From contig NZ_VTHJ01000017.1 in the NCBI RefSeq assembly GCF_008386495.1, positions 84,523 to 148,522 on the forward strand: DNA of 64,000 nt, given 5' to 3'. The notes below the pieces were generated by a model. It was not told the origin of the DNA, made no database searches, and saw only the letters and a list, made by a program, of their open reading frames with translations. Of the stretch, positions 10,518-25,891 are shown one piece after another; positions within the stretch are counted from its first letter, which is position 1; every line of letters starts with the position of its first letter. The DNA is from Streptomyces tailanensis (lineage in GTDB: Bacteria; Actinomycetota; Actinomycetes; Streptomycetales; Streptomycetaceae). The position numbers and the translations under genes are program-made.

Positions 10518-10988
10518 CTACCAGCGGTAGTGCGCGAAGGCCTTGTTGGACTCGGCCATCTTGTGGGTGTCCTCGCGCTTCTTCACGGCCGCACCGAGGC
10601 CGTTCGAGGCGTCGAGAAGCTCGTTGAGCAGACGCTCGGTCATGGTCTTCTCGCGACGGGCGCGGGAGTAACCGACCAGCCAGCGCAGCGCGAGCGTGTT
10701 GGCACGACCGGGCTTGACCTCGATCGGAACCTGGTACGTCGCACCACCGACACGGCGGGACTTGACCTCAAGGGTCGGCTTGATGTTCTCCAGAGCGCGC
10801 TTCAGCGTGATGATCGGGTCGTTGCCCGTCTTCTCACGCAGGCCCTCCATGGCGCCGTAGACGATGCGCTCGGCGGTGGAGCGCTTGCCGTTCAGCAGCA
10901 CCTTGTTGATGAGCGACGTGACAAGAGGAGAACCGTAGACCGGGTCGATGATGACCGGGCGCTTCGGGGCGGGGCCCTTACGAGGCAT
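10518..10988 (-). CDS. rpsG: 30S ribosomal protein S7
   Basis: Primary 16S rRNA-binding protein that nucleates assembly of the 30S head. The 156-residue protein starts MPRKGPAPKR and has the conserved body with the GSPLVTSLINKVLLNGK and RWLVGYSRAR segments. It begins two bases after the rpsL stop codon, so the two are almost certainly co-translated. Confidence 0.98.
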   Translation of the reverse strand: MPRKGPAPKRPVIIDPVYGSPLVTSLINKVLLNGKRSTAERIVYGAMEGLREKTGNDPIITLKRALENIKPTLEVKSRRVGGATYQVPIEVKPGRANTLALRWLVGYSRARREKTMTERLLNELLDASNGLGAAVKKREDTHKMAESNKAFAHYRW

Positions 10989-10990
10989 TC

Positions 10991-11362
10991 TTACTTCTCC
11001 TTCTTGGCGCCGTAGCGGCTGCGGGCCTGCTTGCGGTTCTTGACACCCTGGGTGTCCAGCGAACCGCGGATGATCTTGTAGCGAACACCCGGCAGGTCCT
11101 TCACACGGCCACCACGCACGAGCACGATGGAGTGCTCCTGCAGGTTGTGTCCCTCACCCGGAATGTAGGCGGTGACCTCGATCCCGCTGGTCAGACGCAC
11201 ACGCGCGACCTTACGCAGGGCCGAGTTCGGCTTCTTCGGGGTGGTCGTGAACACACGCGTGCAGACGCCGCGGCGCTGGGGCGAACCCTCGAGCGCGGGC
11301 GTCTTGTTCTTCTCGACCTTGTCCTGCCGGCCCTTGCGGACCAGCTGCTGGATCGTAGGCAC
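10991..11362 (-). CDS. rpsL: 30S ribosomal protein S12
   Basis: Decoding-centre protein. The true start is the GTG at 11362 (GGAGAAG just upstream), giving the usual 123 residues beginning PTIQQLVRKGR after the start; a longer open frame upstream is not coding. The streptomycin-resistance positions are wild type: Lys43 in TPKKPNSALRK and Lys88 in GGRVKDLPG. First gene of the str-type operon rpsL-rpsG-fusA-tuf; the 5' region 11363-11610 should contain its promoter. Confidence 0.98.
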   Translation of the reverse strand: MPTIQQLVRKGRQDKVEKNKTPALEGSPQRRGVCTRVFTTTPKKPNSALRKVARVRLTSGIEVTAYIPGEGHNLQEHSIVLVRGGRVKDLPGVRYKIIRGSLDTQGVKNRKQARSRYGAKKEK

Positions 11363-11610
11363 TACTTCTCCGGTTTCTGTGTGCCGAATGGTGAAGCTAA
11401 CCCGGAACGTCTCCGACCCACGCGGTCGGGTGTGTCGAAGCTGCAAACTCCCGCCGCGAGGCAAAAGGGCGCAGATTACGGCGGCCGCTTACGGCTCCCC
11501 CCTGTGCGGTTGAAGGCACGCACGGGAGCCAGGGCACACCCCAGGCACAAGGTCTGAGCGTACCTATCGCATTGCCTACGGTCAAAACAAATGGGCGTGC
11601 GGGGGTTTAA

Positions 11611-11638
11611 GGGCCGGGCGCGCAGGAGCGCCCGGCCC
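11611..11638 (-). terminator. Terminator after the DUF1707 gene
   Basis: Perfect 11-bp stem GGGCCGGGCGC / GCGCCCGGCCC with a 6-nt loop, starting 6 bp after the stop codon at 11644 and followed on the minus strand by TTAAACC. It separates the DUF1707 gene from rpsL. Confidence 0.8.
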
Positions 11639-11643
11639 CGGCA

Positions 11644-12183
11644 TCAGCTGCCCGAGGACACTCCCGCGATCATGAAGAGCATGAGGAAGAACGCCCAGCC
11701 GGCGACGGACAGCCACCCCAGGATGATCCCGGCCAGGGCGAAGCCCTCACCGCCCTCACCGCTGCGCCTGATCTCGGCGCGGGCGGTGTGGCCGAGGATG
11801 ACGGCGGGGATGCCGGTCAGCCCCATGGTCATGGTCGTCAGCACGCCGCACACCATCGACCCGACGGCCTTGCCGTTGGTGGCCGGAGGCGGCAGGGGCA
11901 CCGGCATGAAGGTTCTCGGGACGCCCGGCGGCCCCAGGACCGGCGGCTGCATCGCGGACGGCCCCTGCGGCAGGTCGGCGACGAGCAGGGACAGCTCCCC
12001 CACCGTGCGCGCCTGGTAGGCCCTCTCGATCCGCTTCTCGTACTCGTCCTGCTGGAGGCGGCCCTCACTGAAGCCGGCCCGCAGAACATCCACGGCACGC
12101 TCACGGTCGGCATGGGCCGCGAGCATCGACGGAGCACTGCTCTGCGCCTGCCACGGCATCGGCTGCCACGAAGGATTCGACAC
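11644..12183 (-). CDS. DUF1707 / DUF4190 membrane protein
   Basis: The 179-residue protein starts at GTG 12183 (GGGGGAGTG upstream) with VSNPSWQP. Residues 25-75 (DRERAVDVLRAGFSEGRL..EYEKRI) form a DUF1707 domain, a short cytoplasmic module similar to SHOCT. After a Pro-rich linker come two hydrophobic segments in a DUF4190 arrangement (AVGSMVCGVLTTMTMG and FALAGIILGWLSVAGW). The function is unknown. It lies between rpoC and rpsL on the same strand but with hairpins on both sides, so it is probably its own transcription unit. Confidence 0.8.
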   Translation of the reverse strand: MSNPSWQPMPWQAQSSAPSMLAAHADRERAVDVLRAGFSEGRLQQDEYEKRIERAYQARTVGELSLLVADLPQGPSAMQPPVLGPPGVPRTFMPVPLPPPATNGKAVGSMVCGVLTTMTMGLTGIPAVILGHTARAEIRRSGEGGEGFALAGIILGWLSVAGWAFFLMLFMIAGVSSGS

Positions 12184-12333
12184 GAGAAACACTCCCCCGG
12201 ACTGGTTGTGCCTCCAATGATGCTGCAACGCACGGCCCCCGGCATTGGTTCCCGGCGACACTTCTGTCCCGGTTCTGCCACACCGGGCACACAGAGCTGC
12301 ACAGGGCACACACCGGGCACCCGGGACAACGCC

Positions 12334-12375
12334 GAAGGGCGGCTCACCCCGTACGAAACGGAGTGGCCGCCCTTC
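12334..12375 (-). terminator. rpoBC terminator hairpin
   Basis: Perfect 10-bp stem GAAGGGCGGC / GCCGCCCTTC with a 22-nt loop, starting about 20 bp after the rpoC stop codon. No T-tract. Confidence 0.75.
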
Positions 12376-12394
12376 GTCACATCAGACGTAGGCC

Positions 12395-16294
<3,900 letters not shown>

Positions 16295-16352
16295 TATGCG
16301 TCAATCCCTCTCAGGGTTGTAAGTCATGGGGTCTGATACGGGGGTCCTGGGG

Positions 16353-16381
16353 CCGGCGGCCTTCATGACGAAGGCCGCCGG
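16353..16381 (-). promoter_or_regulatory. Hairpin in the rpoB-rpoC spacer
   Basis: Perfect 12-bp stem CCGGCGGCCTTC / GAAGGCCGCCGG with a 5-nt loop, 7 bp after the rpoB stop. There is no T-tract, so it may stabilise or process the bicistronic rpoBC mRNA rather than end it. Confidence 0.6.
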
Positions 16382-16388
16382 ACTCCCG

Positions 16389-19874
<3,486 letters not shown>

Positions 19875-20377
19875 GAGGGGGTCCTTCCGAGGGCTCGGAC
19901 TCACTACGCGCGTACCGGCCCCCTCGACCGGGCGCAGAGAGGACAAGTCCCGGGTCGGGGACGGTCCGATCGTCTGTGCTCGAGCGAGGGCATGCCCCTG
20001 GTGACGGGCAGGAGGCAGCTAACAGGCAGCGCAAAGGGTCAGTGTAGCCACTCGGCCCACTGATGTCCAGTGCGGGTTTGCGGACACCCTCGGAAACCCT
20101 CTTTGTTCCTCAACACCTGCGGCAAGCCACGCCCTCGATGCACATCGATACTGCCCTCTTCGTCGCCGATCCATGCCTCGGAGTTCGGATCCGTGTGACG
20201 ACGCGTCCTGAGAATTGCGCGCTGCGTGCAGTTCGTCAAGGCCCCCCATGCCCGAACCAGATGCTGCGATCGTCACTCGCGGCCGGTCACCAGGGGTGTT
20301 CGGAGGCACGACGATGATCACCATACTCGCCGCCACCGACAGTGCAAGGCAGCCGTCACGCGACGTCCCGGAACGCC
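19875..20377 (-). promoter_or_regulatory. rpoB upstream region and candidate promoter
   Basis: About 500 bp without a gene between the rplJL terminator and rpoB. On the minus strand TTGACG (20234-20239) and AATTCT (20211-20216) are separated by 17 bp; the -35 is good and the -10 is poor. This would give rpoBC a long leader (over 300 nt) and a promoter separate from rplJL. I see no other clear signal in the stretch. Confidence 0.4.
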
Positions 20378-20411
20378 GAAGGGCGACCACCCACATGGGT
20401 GATCGCCCTTC
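20378..20411 (-). terminator. Hairpin after rplL (terminator or attenuator)
   Basis: Strong hairpin with outer arms GAAGGGCGA / TCGCCCTTC and an inner CACCCA / TGGGTG stem, 71 bp after the rplL stop. In many bacteria partial read-through at this place feeds rpoBC. Confidence 0.75.
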
Positions 20412-20481
20412 AGTACGTCTGCGTTACAGCCCCGTGTTCAGAGCCGCGCCGCGAGCGAGTCCGTGCGGACCCGCAAAGGCC

Positions 20482-20862
20482 TTACTTGACCTCGACGGAG
20501 GCGCCGGCGCCCTTGAGGGACTCGGCGGCCTTCTCAGCGGCCTCCTTGGCGACCTTCTCGAGAACGGGCTTGGGGGCGCCGTCCACGAGGTCCTTGGCCT
20601 CCTTCAGACCCAGCGAGGTCAGCTCACGCACGACCTTGATGACCTGGATCTTCTTGTCGCCGGCACCGGTGAGGATGACGTCGAACTCGTCCTTCTCCTC
20701 TTCGGCCTCGACCGGGGCGCCCGGGGCACCCGGAGCGGCAACGGCGACCGCGGCGGCGGCGGTGACGTCGAACTTCTCCTCGAACGCCTTCACGAACTCG
20801 GAGAGCTGGATGAGGGTCATCGACTCGAACTCGGCGAGCAGTTCGTCCTGGGTGAGAGCCAC
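20482..20862 (-). CDS. rplL: 50S ribosomal protein L7/L12
   Basis: Stalk protein that recruits translational GTPases. 126 residues, GTG start at 20862 with GGAAGGA upstream, N-terminal dimerisation domain, Ala/Gly/Pro hinge near residues 40-52, and the C-terminal domain ending in LKGAGASVEVK. It is downstream of rplJ in the usual rplJL unit. Confidence 0.98.
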   Translation of the reverse strand: MALTQDELLAEFESMTLIQLSEFVKAFEEKFDVTAAAAVAVAAPGAPGAPVEAEEEKDEFDVILTGAGDKKIQVIKVVRELTSLGLKEAKDLVDGAPKPVLEKVAKEAAEKAAESLKGAGASVEVK

Positions 20863-20974
20863 GATGGCTTTCCTTCCACTAATTCGGCTGGTGCCGGATG
20901 TACATGTCTGGCGGGCGTACGTTGGCCCGCTACGACCTCCGCCTCAGGCGGCGGCGGTCATTTCGCGAGCCGAA

Positions 20975-21505
20975 TTACTCGGCACCGCCCTGCTCGGCCT
21001 GCTTGGCGCGAAGAGCGTCCACGGTGCGGACGAGCTTCGAGGGAAGCGCCTGGAAGAGCTGAGCAGCCTGGGACTGCTTGCCCTTGAAGGCACCCGCCAG
21101 CTTGCTGAGCAGAACCTCGCGGGACTCGAGGTCCGCAAGCTTCTTGATCTCGTCGGCGGACAGCGCCTTGCCGTCAAGGACACCGCCCTTGATGACGAGG
21201 TTCGGGTTGTCCTTGGCGAAGTCACGAAGACCCTTCGCCGACTCCACCGGGTCACCGGTGATGAAGGCGACCGCCGTCGGACCGTTGAACAGGTCGTCGA
21301 GCGTCGAGATCCCGGCCTCGTTGGCCGCAATCTTGGTCAGCGTGTTCTTCACCACGGCGTACTGGGCGTTCTCACCGAGCGAACGACGCAGCGTCTTGAG
21401 CTGCGCCACGGTGAGACCCCGGTACTCGGTCAGCACGGCGGCGTTCGAGCTACGGAACTGCTCCGTGAGCTCGGCCACCGCGGCAGCCTTGTCGGGCCTT
21501 GCCAT
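20975..21505 (-). CDS. rplJ: 50S ribosomal protein L10
   Basis: Anchors the L7/L12 stalk to 23S rRNA. The start is the ATG at 21505 (MARPDKAAAVAELTEQF), giving 176 residues; the open frame upstream of it belongs to the leader RNA. The C-terminal helix region that binds L12 dimers is present (LVRTVDALRAKQAEQ). Cotranscribed with rplL, preceded by a long leader expected to carry L10 autoregulation. Confidence 0.97.
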   Translation of the reverse strand: MARPDKAAAVAELTEQFRSSNAAVLTEYRGLTVAQLKTLRRSLGENAQYAVVKNTLTKIAANEAGISTLDDLFNGPTAVAFITGDPVESAKGLRDFAKDNPNLVIKGGVLDGKALSADEIKKLADLESREVLLSKLAGAFKGKQSQAAQLFQALPSKLVRTVDALRAKQAEQGGAE

Positions 21506-21793
21506 AGAGCGTCGGCCTCCTTCCGGGTGATGAGGACCGCTCGGAAGGGGCTTGGCAAAACGAAACGCCCCGGCGCAGGCGCACGGGGCGTAGCTCGACC
21601 GGACGAATTCCGTACGGGAACGGAACCGGACCGGGAGCAACTTCCACAGTCACCTGCGCGGGTCGTCCGCAGTTCAGCGGATCCTTCGGCCACCGCGCCC
21701 TCTCGCGAGCACACGGCAACGACCAGCGGTCTTTGGCTTCTCCGGAAGAGTACGGGACCACATCCCTGTCAAGCAAATCCGCTCCGCGGCCCC
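21506..21793 (-). promoter_or_regulatory. rplJ leader (L10 leader) and promoter
   Basis: A 288-bp gene-free region. A perfect TTGACA (minus strand, 21767-21772) is a likely -35; the -10 is less clear (TACTCT at 21747-21752 is 14 bp away, TCTTCC is 17 bp away). The hairpin CGCCCCG / CGGGGCG (21566-21590) lies in the transcribed leader, about 60 bp before the ATG. L10 or the L10-L12 complex binds such leaders in many bacteria to repress its own translation; the binding here is inferred from position only. Confidence 0.55.
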
Positions 21794-22666
21794 TCAGCTC
21801 GCCGGCAGGTTGTTCATCAGGTCCTTGTAGTCGAGGGTCTGACTCGCCGGCGGCTCCTCGACGGAGACATCGACGCCGTAGTCGCTGTAGTACACCGTCG
21901 AATTCAGCTCGCCGTTCGCCGTGTCGCCCCGCTCGACCTTCTTGACCAGCAGGTTGTCGTCGTTGATCCAGAGGTCGATGTCCGCGGTGGTGATGCCGGA
22001 CGCCTTCAGCTGCTCCTCCAGCTCGGCCCGCATCTCTTCGCCGAGGTTTGCGTTCTGCTCCTGGATGTCGGCGACGTTCACCGTGCCCGCGTAGTGCGTG
22101 GTCTGCTCGCCGCGCACCTCCTCCTCGCCTACCTTCTCGACGTCACCGGAGGCCAGCAGGAGCTGCACGGACTGGTTCGGCGTGACGCTCTGGAAGTGCT
22201 CCTTCGCATACGCGCCGGAGGCCCCGCCCATCATGTCCTCGGCATCGTCGTACCCGTACCTGATCCACTGCTTGCCGCCGTACTGCCCGGCGAACAGGTC
22301 GCCCATGTTCGCGTAGTAGGCGTCGGGCAGATAGCGGGCCTCCGTCGACGTGATGCCCAGCTGGTTCATCTGGTCGGCCGCCTGACCGCCGGTGTAGGTG
22401 ATGGTCAGGGTGCCGTGGAGGCCGTCGGCTCAGTCCACCTCGCCGTCCGCCTTGATGGACATCAGGTCGCCCATGTCCCCGGTGGACTCGATCTTCACCG
22501 AGTCGGCGTCGTCCGTGGACTTGTCCGCCAGCCGCAGCGCCGCGAGCGGATCGCCGCCCCCGCCGCCCTTGCCCGAGTCCGAGGAACCGCAGGCCGCCAC
22601 CCCGGTCAGCGCGGCCACCACCGCGATCGACAGGATCGTACGGCGGCACTTGGTCGTGCTGGTCAT
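21794..22666 (-). pseudogene. LppX/LprG-like lipoprotein gene interrupted by an in-frame TGA
   Basis: From the ATG at 22666 the frame encodes a lipoprotein signal (MTSTTKCRRT..., lipobox LTGVAAC with Cys26), then 52 more residues ending KADGEVD, then TGA (22430-22432). The same frame continues without shift for another 211 codons (ADGLHGTLTITYTGG ... LMNNLPAS). The two halves clearly form one protein, so the TGA replaces one codon, most simply a Trp TGG. The full product would be 290 residues, of the type of secreted lipoproteins related to LppX/LprG. It lies between rplA and rplJ on the same strand. Either this is a true nonsense mutation, a base-call error or a read-through case; no selenocysteine machinery or SECIS can be claimed. 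Confidence 0.8.
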
Positions 22667-22766
22667 TCGTCCCCACCCCCATGGAGATTGCCGTCCTCCG
22701 CACACCAGCGCAGCACACTTGCGCACGTATGCCCACCCGTATGACAAAAGGTCTGTATGTCAAAAA

Positions 22767-22806
22767 GGGACGAGCCCCGCACCTCGAAAGGTTGCGGGGC
22801 TCGTCC
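22767..22806 (-). terminator. rplKA terminator
   Basis: Long stem (GGACGAGCCCCGC / GCGGGGCTCGTCC) with a short inner stem and loop, followed on the minus strand by CCTTTTTGAC. This is one of the few terminators here with a clear T-tract. It starts about 45 bp after the rplA stop and precedes the lipoprotein gene. Confidence 0.88.
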
Positions 22807-22849
22807 TCGACTACGCGTACGCGACGCGGCTGCCTGGTGAGCGGAGGGC

Positions 22850-23575
22850 TCAGACGGCGGCCGGGTCCTCCTCGACGAGGAGGTTGCGGGTGCGGTTGGA
22901 GTCGACCGGGATGCCGGGGCCGATCGTGGTGCTGATCGCGGCCTTCTTGATGTAGCGACCCTTGGCGGCCGACGGCTTCAGACGGAGGATCTCCTCCAGC
23001 GCCGCGGCGTAGTTCTCCACCAGCTTGGTGTCGTCGAACGACGTCTTGCCGATGATGAAGTGCAGGTTCGAGTGCTTGTCGACGCGGAACTCGATCTTGC
23101 CGCCCTTGATGTCGTTGACGGCCTTCACGACGTCCGGGGTCACGGTGCCGGTCTTGGGGTTCGGCATGAGACCACGGGGACCAAGCACGCGGCCGAGGCG
23201 GCCGACCTTGCCCATGAGGTCCGGGGTGGCGACGACGGCGTCGAAGTCCAGACGGCCCTTCGACACCTCGTCGATGAGCTCGTCGGAGCCGACGATGTCG
23301 GCGCCCGCGGCGAGTGCGGCCTCGGCACGGTCACCGGTCGCGAAGACCAGGACCCGGGCGGTCTTACCGGTGCCGTGCGGGAGGTTCACGGTGCCACGGA
23401 CCATCTGGTCGGCCTTGCGCGGGTCGACACCCAGACGGAAGGCGACCTCGACAGTGCCGTCGAACTTGGTCGTGGAGGTCTCCTTGGCGAGACGGACGGC
23501 CTCGAGCGGGGCGTACAGCTTCTCCCGGTCGATCTTGGCGTCCGCAGCGCGGAGAGCCTTGCTGCGCTTGCTCAC
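22850..23575 (-). CDS. rplA: 50S ribosomal protein L1
   Basis: L1 stalk protein that binds 23S rRNA and, in many bacteria, its own mRNA. 241 residues, GTG start at 23575 with AGGAG upstream; the conserved core (MPNPKTGTVTPDV) is intact. It follows rplK with an 81-bp spacer and is closed by a T-tract terminator. Confidence 0.98.
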   Translation of the reverse strand: MSKRSKALRAADAKIDREKLYAPLEAVRLAKETSTTKFDGTVEVAFRLGVDPRKADQMVRGTVNLPHGTGKTARVLVFATGDRAEAALAAGADIVGSDELIDEVSKGRLDFDAVVATPDLMGKVGRLGRVLGPRGLMPNPKTGTVTPDVVKAVNDIKGGKIEFRVDKHSNLHFIIGKTSFDDTKLVENYAAALEEILRLKPSAAKGRYIKKAAISTTIGPGIPVDSNRTRNLLVEEDPAAV

Positions 23576-23656
23576 AACTGCTCCTGTGTGTTCTGAAAGG
23601 AGTCGTGGTGCACGGGCCGAGCAGGCCCTACCACGGTGGTTCTACGAAGGTGGGGT

Positions 23657-24091
23657 TCAGCCCTCGACCGTGATGCCCATGGAACGCGCGGTGCCGGCGA
23701 TGATCTTCGCGGCGGCGTCCAGGTCATTGGCGTTGAGGTCGGGCATCTTGGTGGTGGCGATCTCGCGGACCTGCGCCTCGGTGATCTTGGCGACCTTGGT
23801 CTTGTGCGGCTCGCCGGAGCCCTTCTCCACGCCCGCGGCCTTGAGGATCATCTTGGCGGCCGGCGGCGTCTTGGTGATGAAGGTGAAGGAACGGTCCTCG
23901 TAGACCGTGATCTCCACCGGGATGACCCAACCGCGCTGCGACTCGGTCGCGGCGTTGTAGGCCTTGCAGAACTCCATGATGTTGACGCCGTGCTGACCCA
24001 GCGCCGGGCCGACCGGCGGAGCCGGGTTGGCCGCACCGGCCTGGATCTGGAGCTTGATGAGCCCCGTGACCTTCTTCTTCTTGGGAGGCAT
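23657..24091 (-). CDS. rplK: 50S ribosomal protein L11
   Basis: Part of the GTPase-associated centre, required for the stringent response and target region of thiostrepton. The ATG at 24091 ([16 protein letters not shown]) gives the usual 144 residues; the 33 codons open upstream are not part of the protein. The N-terminal [19 protein letters not shown] segment is complete. First gene of the rplKA unit. Confidence 0.98.
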
Positions 24092-24162
24092 TACTCTCCG
24101 GGTCCTTTCGATTCGAGTGCGCCCCACCCAGGTTCGCGTCCCGGATGAAGGCATACCGCACA

Positions 24163-24190
24163 ACGATAACGGGTATGGATGCGCGGCCAA
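24163..24190 (-). promoter_or_regulatory. Candidate rplKA promoter
   Basis: On the minus strand TTGGCC (24185-24190) and TATCGT (24163-24168) are spaced by 16 bp, about 70 bp before the rplK ATG and just downstream of the nusG terminator. The -10 fits TANNNT; the -35 is imperfect. Confidence 0.4.
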
Positions 24191-24198
24191 AAACCGAG

Positions 24199-24234
24199 CA
24201 GGTCAGACAAGACGCGGTGGTCTTGTCCGACCTG
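24199..24234 (-). terminator. secE-nusG terminator
   Basis: 15-bp arms (CAGGTCAGACAAGAC / GTCTTGTCCGACCTG, one mismatch), 6-nt loop, then GGTTTTTGG on the minus strand. It ends the secE-nusG transcript 36 bp after the nusG stop. Confidence 0.9.
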
Positions 24235-24269
24235 GTCGGAAGCTTCGGAAGCTTACGGTCCGAAGAAAC

Positions 24270-25085
24270 TCAGTTCTTCTGGATCTGGTCGAAGGAAAGC
24301 TCGACAGGCGTCTCACGCCCGAAGATCTCCACCAGACCCTTGACCTTCTTCGAGTCGGCGTTGATCTCGTTGATCGTCGCCTGGAGCGTGGCGAACGGAC
24401 CGTCGGTGACGGTGACCGAGTCGCCCACCTCGAAGTCCAGCACCTGGACCTCGACCTTGCGGGCCGGAGCCGGTTTGCCCTCGGCCTCGGCAGCCTCGCG
24501 GGCGGCCTTCTCCTCGGCCTCCGGGGCGAGCATCTTGACGATCTCGTCCAGGGTCAGCGGGTACGGGTCGTAGGCGTTGCCCACGAAGCCGGTGACACCG
24601 GGGGTGTTACGGACGACGCCCCAGGACTCGTTCGTCAGGTCCATACGCACCAGCACATAGCCGGGGAGCTTGTTCTGGCGGATGGTCTTGCGGTCGCCGT
24701 TCTTAATCTGGACGACCTCTTCCTGCGGCACCTCGGCCTGGAAGATGTAGTCCTCGACGTTCAGCGAGACGGCGCGCTGTTCGAGGTTGGTCTTCACACG
24801 GTTCTCGTAACCGGCGTACGTGTGGATGACGTACCACTCGCCGGGCAGGGTCCGCAGTTCCTCACGCAGGGCCTCGACGGGGTCGACCGGCTCGGCCTCC
24901 TCCTCGTCGGCCTCGTCGGCCGCGGCCTCGGCCTCGACGTGCACGGCCGCTTCCTCGGCCGGCTCCCCCGCCTCGGCCTCGGCAGCCTCGAACTCGTCGA
25001 CCTCGTCCGCTCCCTCGACGATGTCGAGCTCATCATCCACGGACTTGTCCGGCTCGATGGCGTCGTTCAGGTTCGGGTCAGACAC
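24270..25085 (-). CDS. nusG: Transcription antitermination factor NusG
   Basis: Binds RNA polymerase and Rho. The GTG at 25085 (VSDPNLNDAIEPDKS) gives 271 residues; an ATG 8 codons upstream is less like known NusG starts. Residues 1-90 form the long acidic Glu/Ala extension of Streptomyces NusG; the NGN domain follows (WYVIHTYAGYENRVK), then the KOW domain (VGDSVTVTDGPFA). It follows secE with a 76-bp spacer. Confidence 0.97.
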   Translation of the reverse strand: MSDPNLNDAIEPDKSVDDELDIVEGADEVDEFEAAEAEAGEPAEEAAVHVEAEAAADEADEEEAEPVDPVEALREELRTLPGEWYVIHTYAGYENRVKTNLEQRAVSLNVEDYIFQAEVPQEEVVQIKNGDRKTIRQNKLPGYVLVRMDLTNESWGVVRNTPGVTGFVGNAYDPYPLTLDEIVKMLAPEAEEKAAREAAEAEGKPAPARKVEVQVLDFEVGDSVTVTDGPFATLQATINEINADSKKVKGLVEIFGRETPVELSFDQIQKN

Positions 25086-25161
25086 GTGGCTGCTTCTTCC
25101 TGGATACATGGGGGTGGAACGCGCGAAAGGGGCGCCGGGTGGGGCGCCCTTCGCTTTCGGC

Positions 25162-25449
25162 TCAGCCGAAGACGTACTTGGCGGCCTTGTCTAGTCCGAA
25201 GTCAATCACAGTCACGAGACCGATCATGATGACGACGAAGAAGATGACCACCGTGGTGTAGGTCGTGAGCTGGGAGCGGGTCGGCCAGACGACCTTGCGC
25301 AGCTCCGCGACGATCTGACGGTAGAAGAGCGCGAGGCGCTTCAGCGGGCCCTTCTTGGCGCGCTTGCCGCCCTTGCGGGTCTTCTTCTTGTCCTCCGGCG
25401 CCTCGTCCTGGGCATCAGGCGTGTCGATGGAGCCCACGGCGTCCGTCAT
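25162..25449 (-). CDS. secE: Preprotein translocase subunit SecE
   Basis: Clamps SecY in the Sec channel. 95 residues: acidic then Lys-rich N-terminus (DKKKTRKGGKRAKKG), the conserved amphipathic helix ELRKVVWPTR and one transmembrane helix (VVIFFVVIMIGLVTVI). Downstream of tRNA-Trp and upstream of nusG, the usual order. Confidence 0.97.
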   Translation of the reverse strand: MTDAVGSIDTPDAQDEAPEDKKKTRKGGKRAKKGPLKRLALFYRQIVAELRKVVWPTRSQLTTYTTVVIFFVVIMIGLVTVIDFGLDKAAKYVFG

Positions 25450-25567
25450 TCATCCTCACCTGATTCCGTCCGGTCCGGGTCGTGGCCGTGCCGCGCCCGG
25501 TCTGAGCCGCACGGCGGAACATTGCTGTACGTACATGCGCACACATCCTGGCGTGAGGAGTGTGTAG

Positions 25568-25640
25568 CAGGGCCGGAGGGACTTGAACCCCCAACCGCTG
25601 GTTTTGGAGACCAGTGCTCTACCAATTGAGCTACGACCCT
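25568..25640 (-). tRNA. tRNA-Trp (CCA anticodon)
   Basis: A 73-nt cloverleaf on the minus strand: acceptor AGGGTCG / CGGCCCT, D-arm GCTCAATTGGTAGAGC, anticodon stem CTGGT / ACCAG with CCA in the loop, T-arm GGGGGTTCAAGTCCCTC. The 3' CCA is not encoded. It is upstream of secE as in other actinobacteria. Confidence 0.97.
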
Positions 25641-25891
25641 TTGTGGTTCTCCACAAACGTACCGCATCCGGCCGGGTGCTCGGTGTGCACCTGCTGGGCG
25701 CGGCCGGTGGAGGCCAACGAGGTGAGAGTGTACGTGGTCCGGCGGCCGACGTCGAACAGAAAGTGTCCGTGGGGGCGTTGCCGGTCGAAGATCGCCTGTC
25801 GCCGGGCCCGGATACGGATGGTTGTTCAGTCGCTGTTCAGTCTGTGAAACCCGCGTGCCGGGCGGGTTTCGTGTCTGAAACGATGGGCCCC

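Noticed and set aside
22430..22432. Selenocysteine at the TGA in the lipoprotein gene
   Set aside because: No redox motif around the codon, no recognisable SECIS and no selenocysteine genes in the window. A lost Trp codon is simpler.
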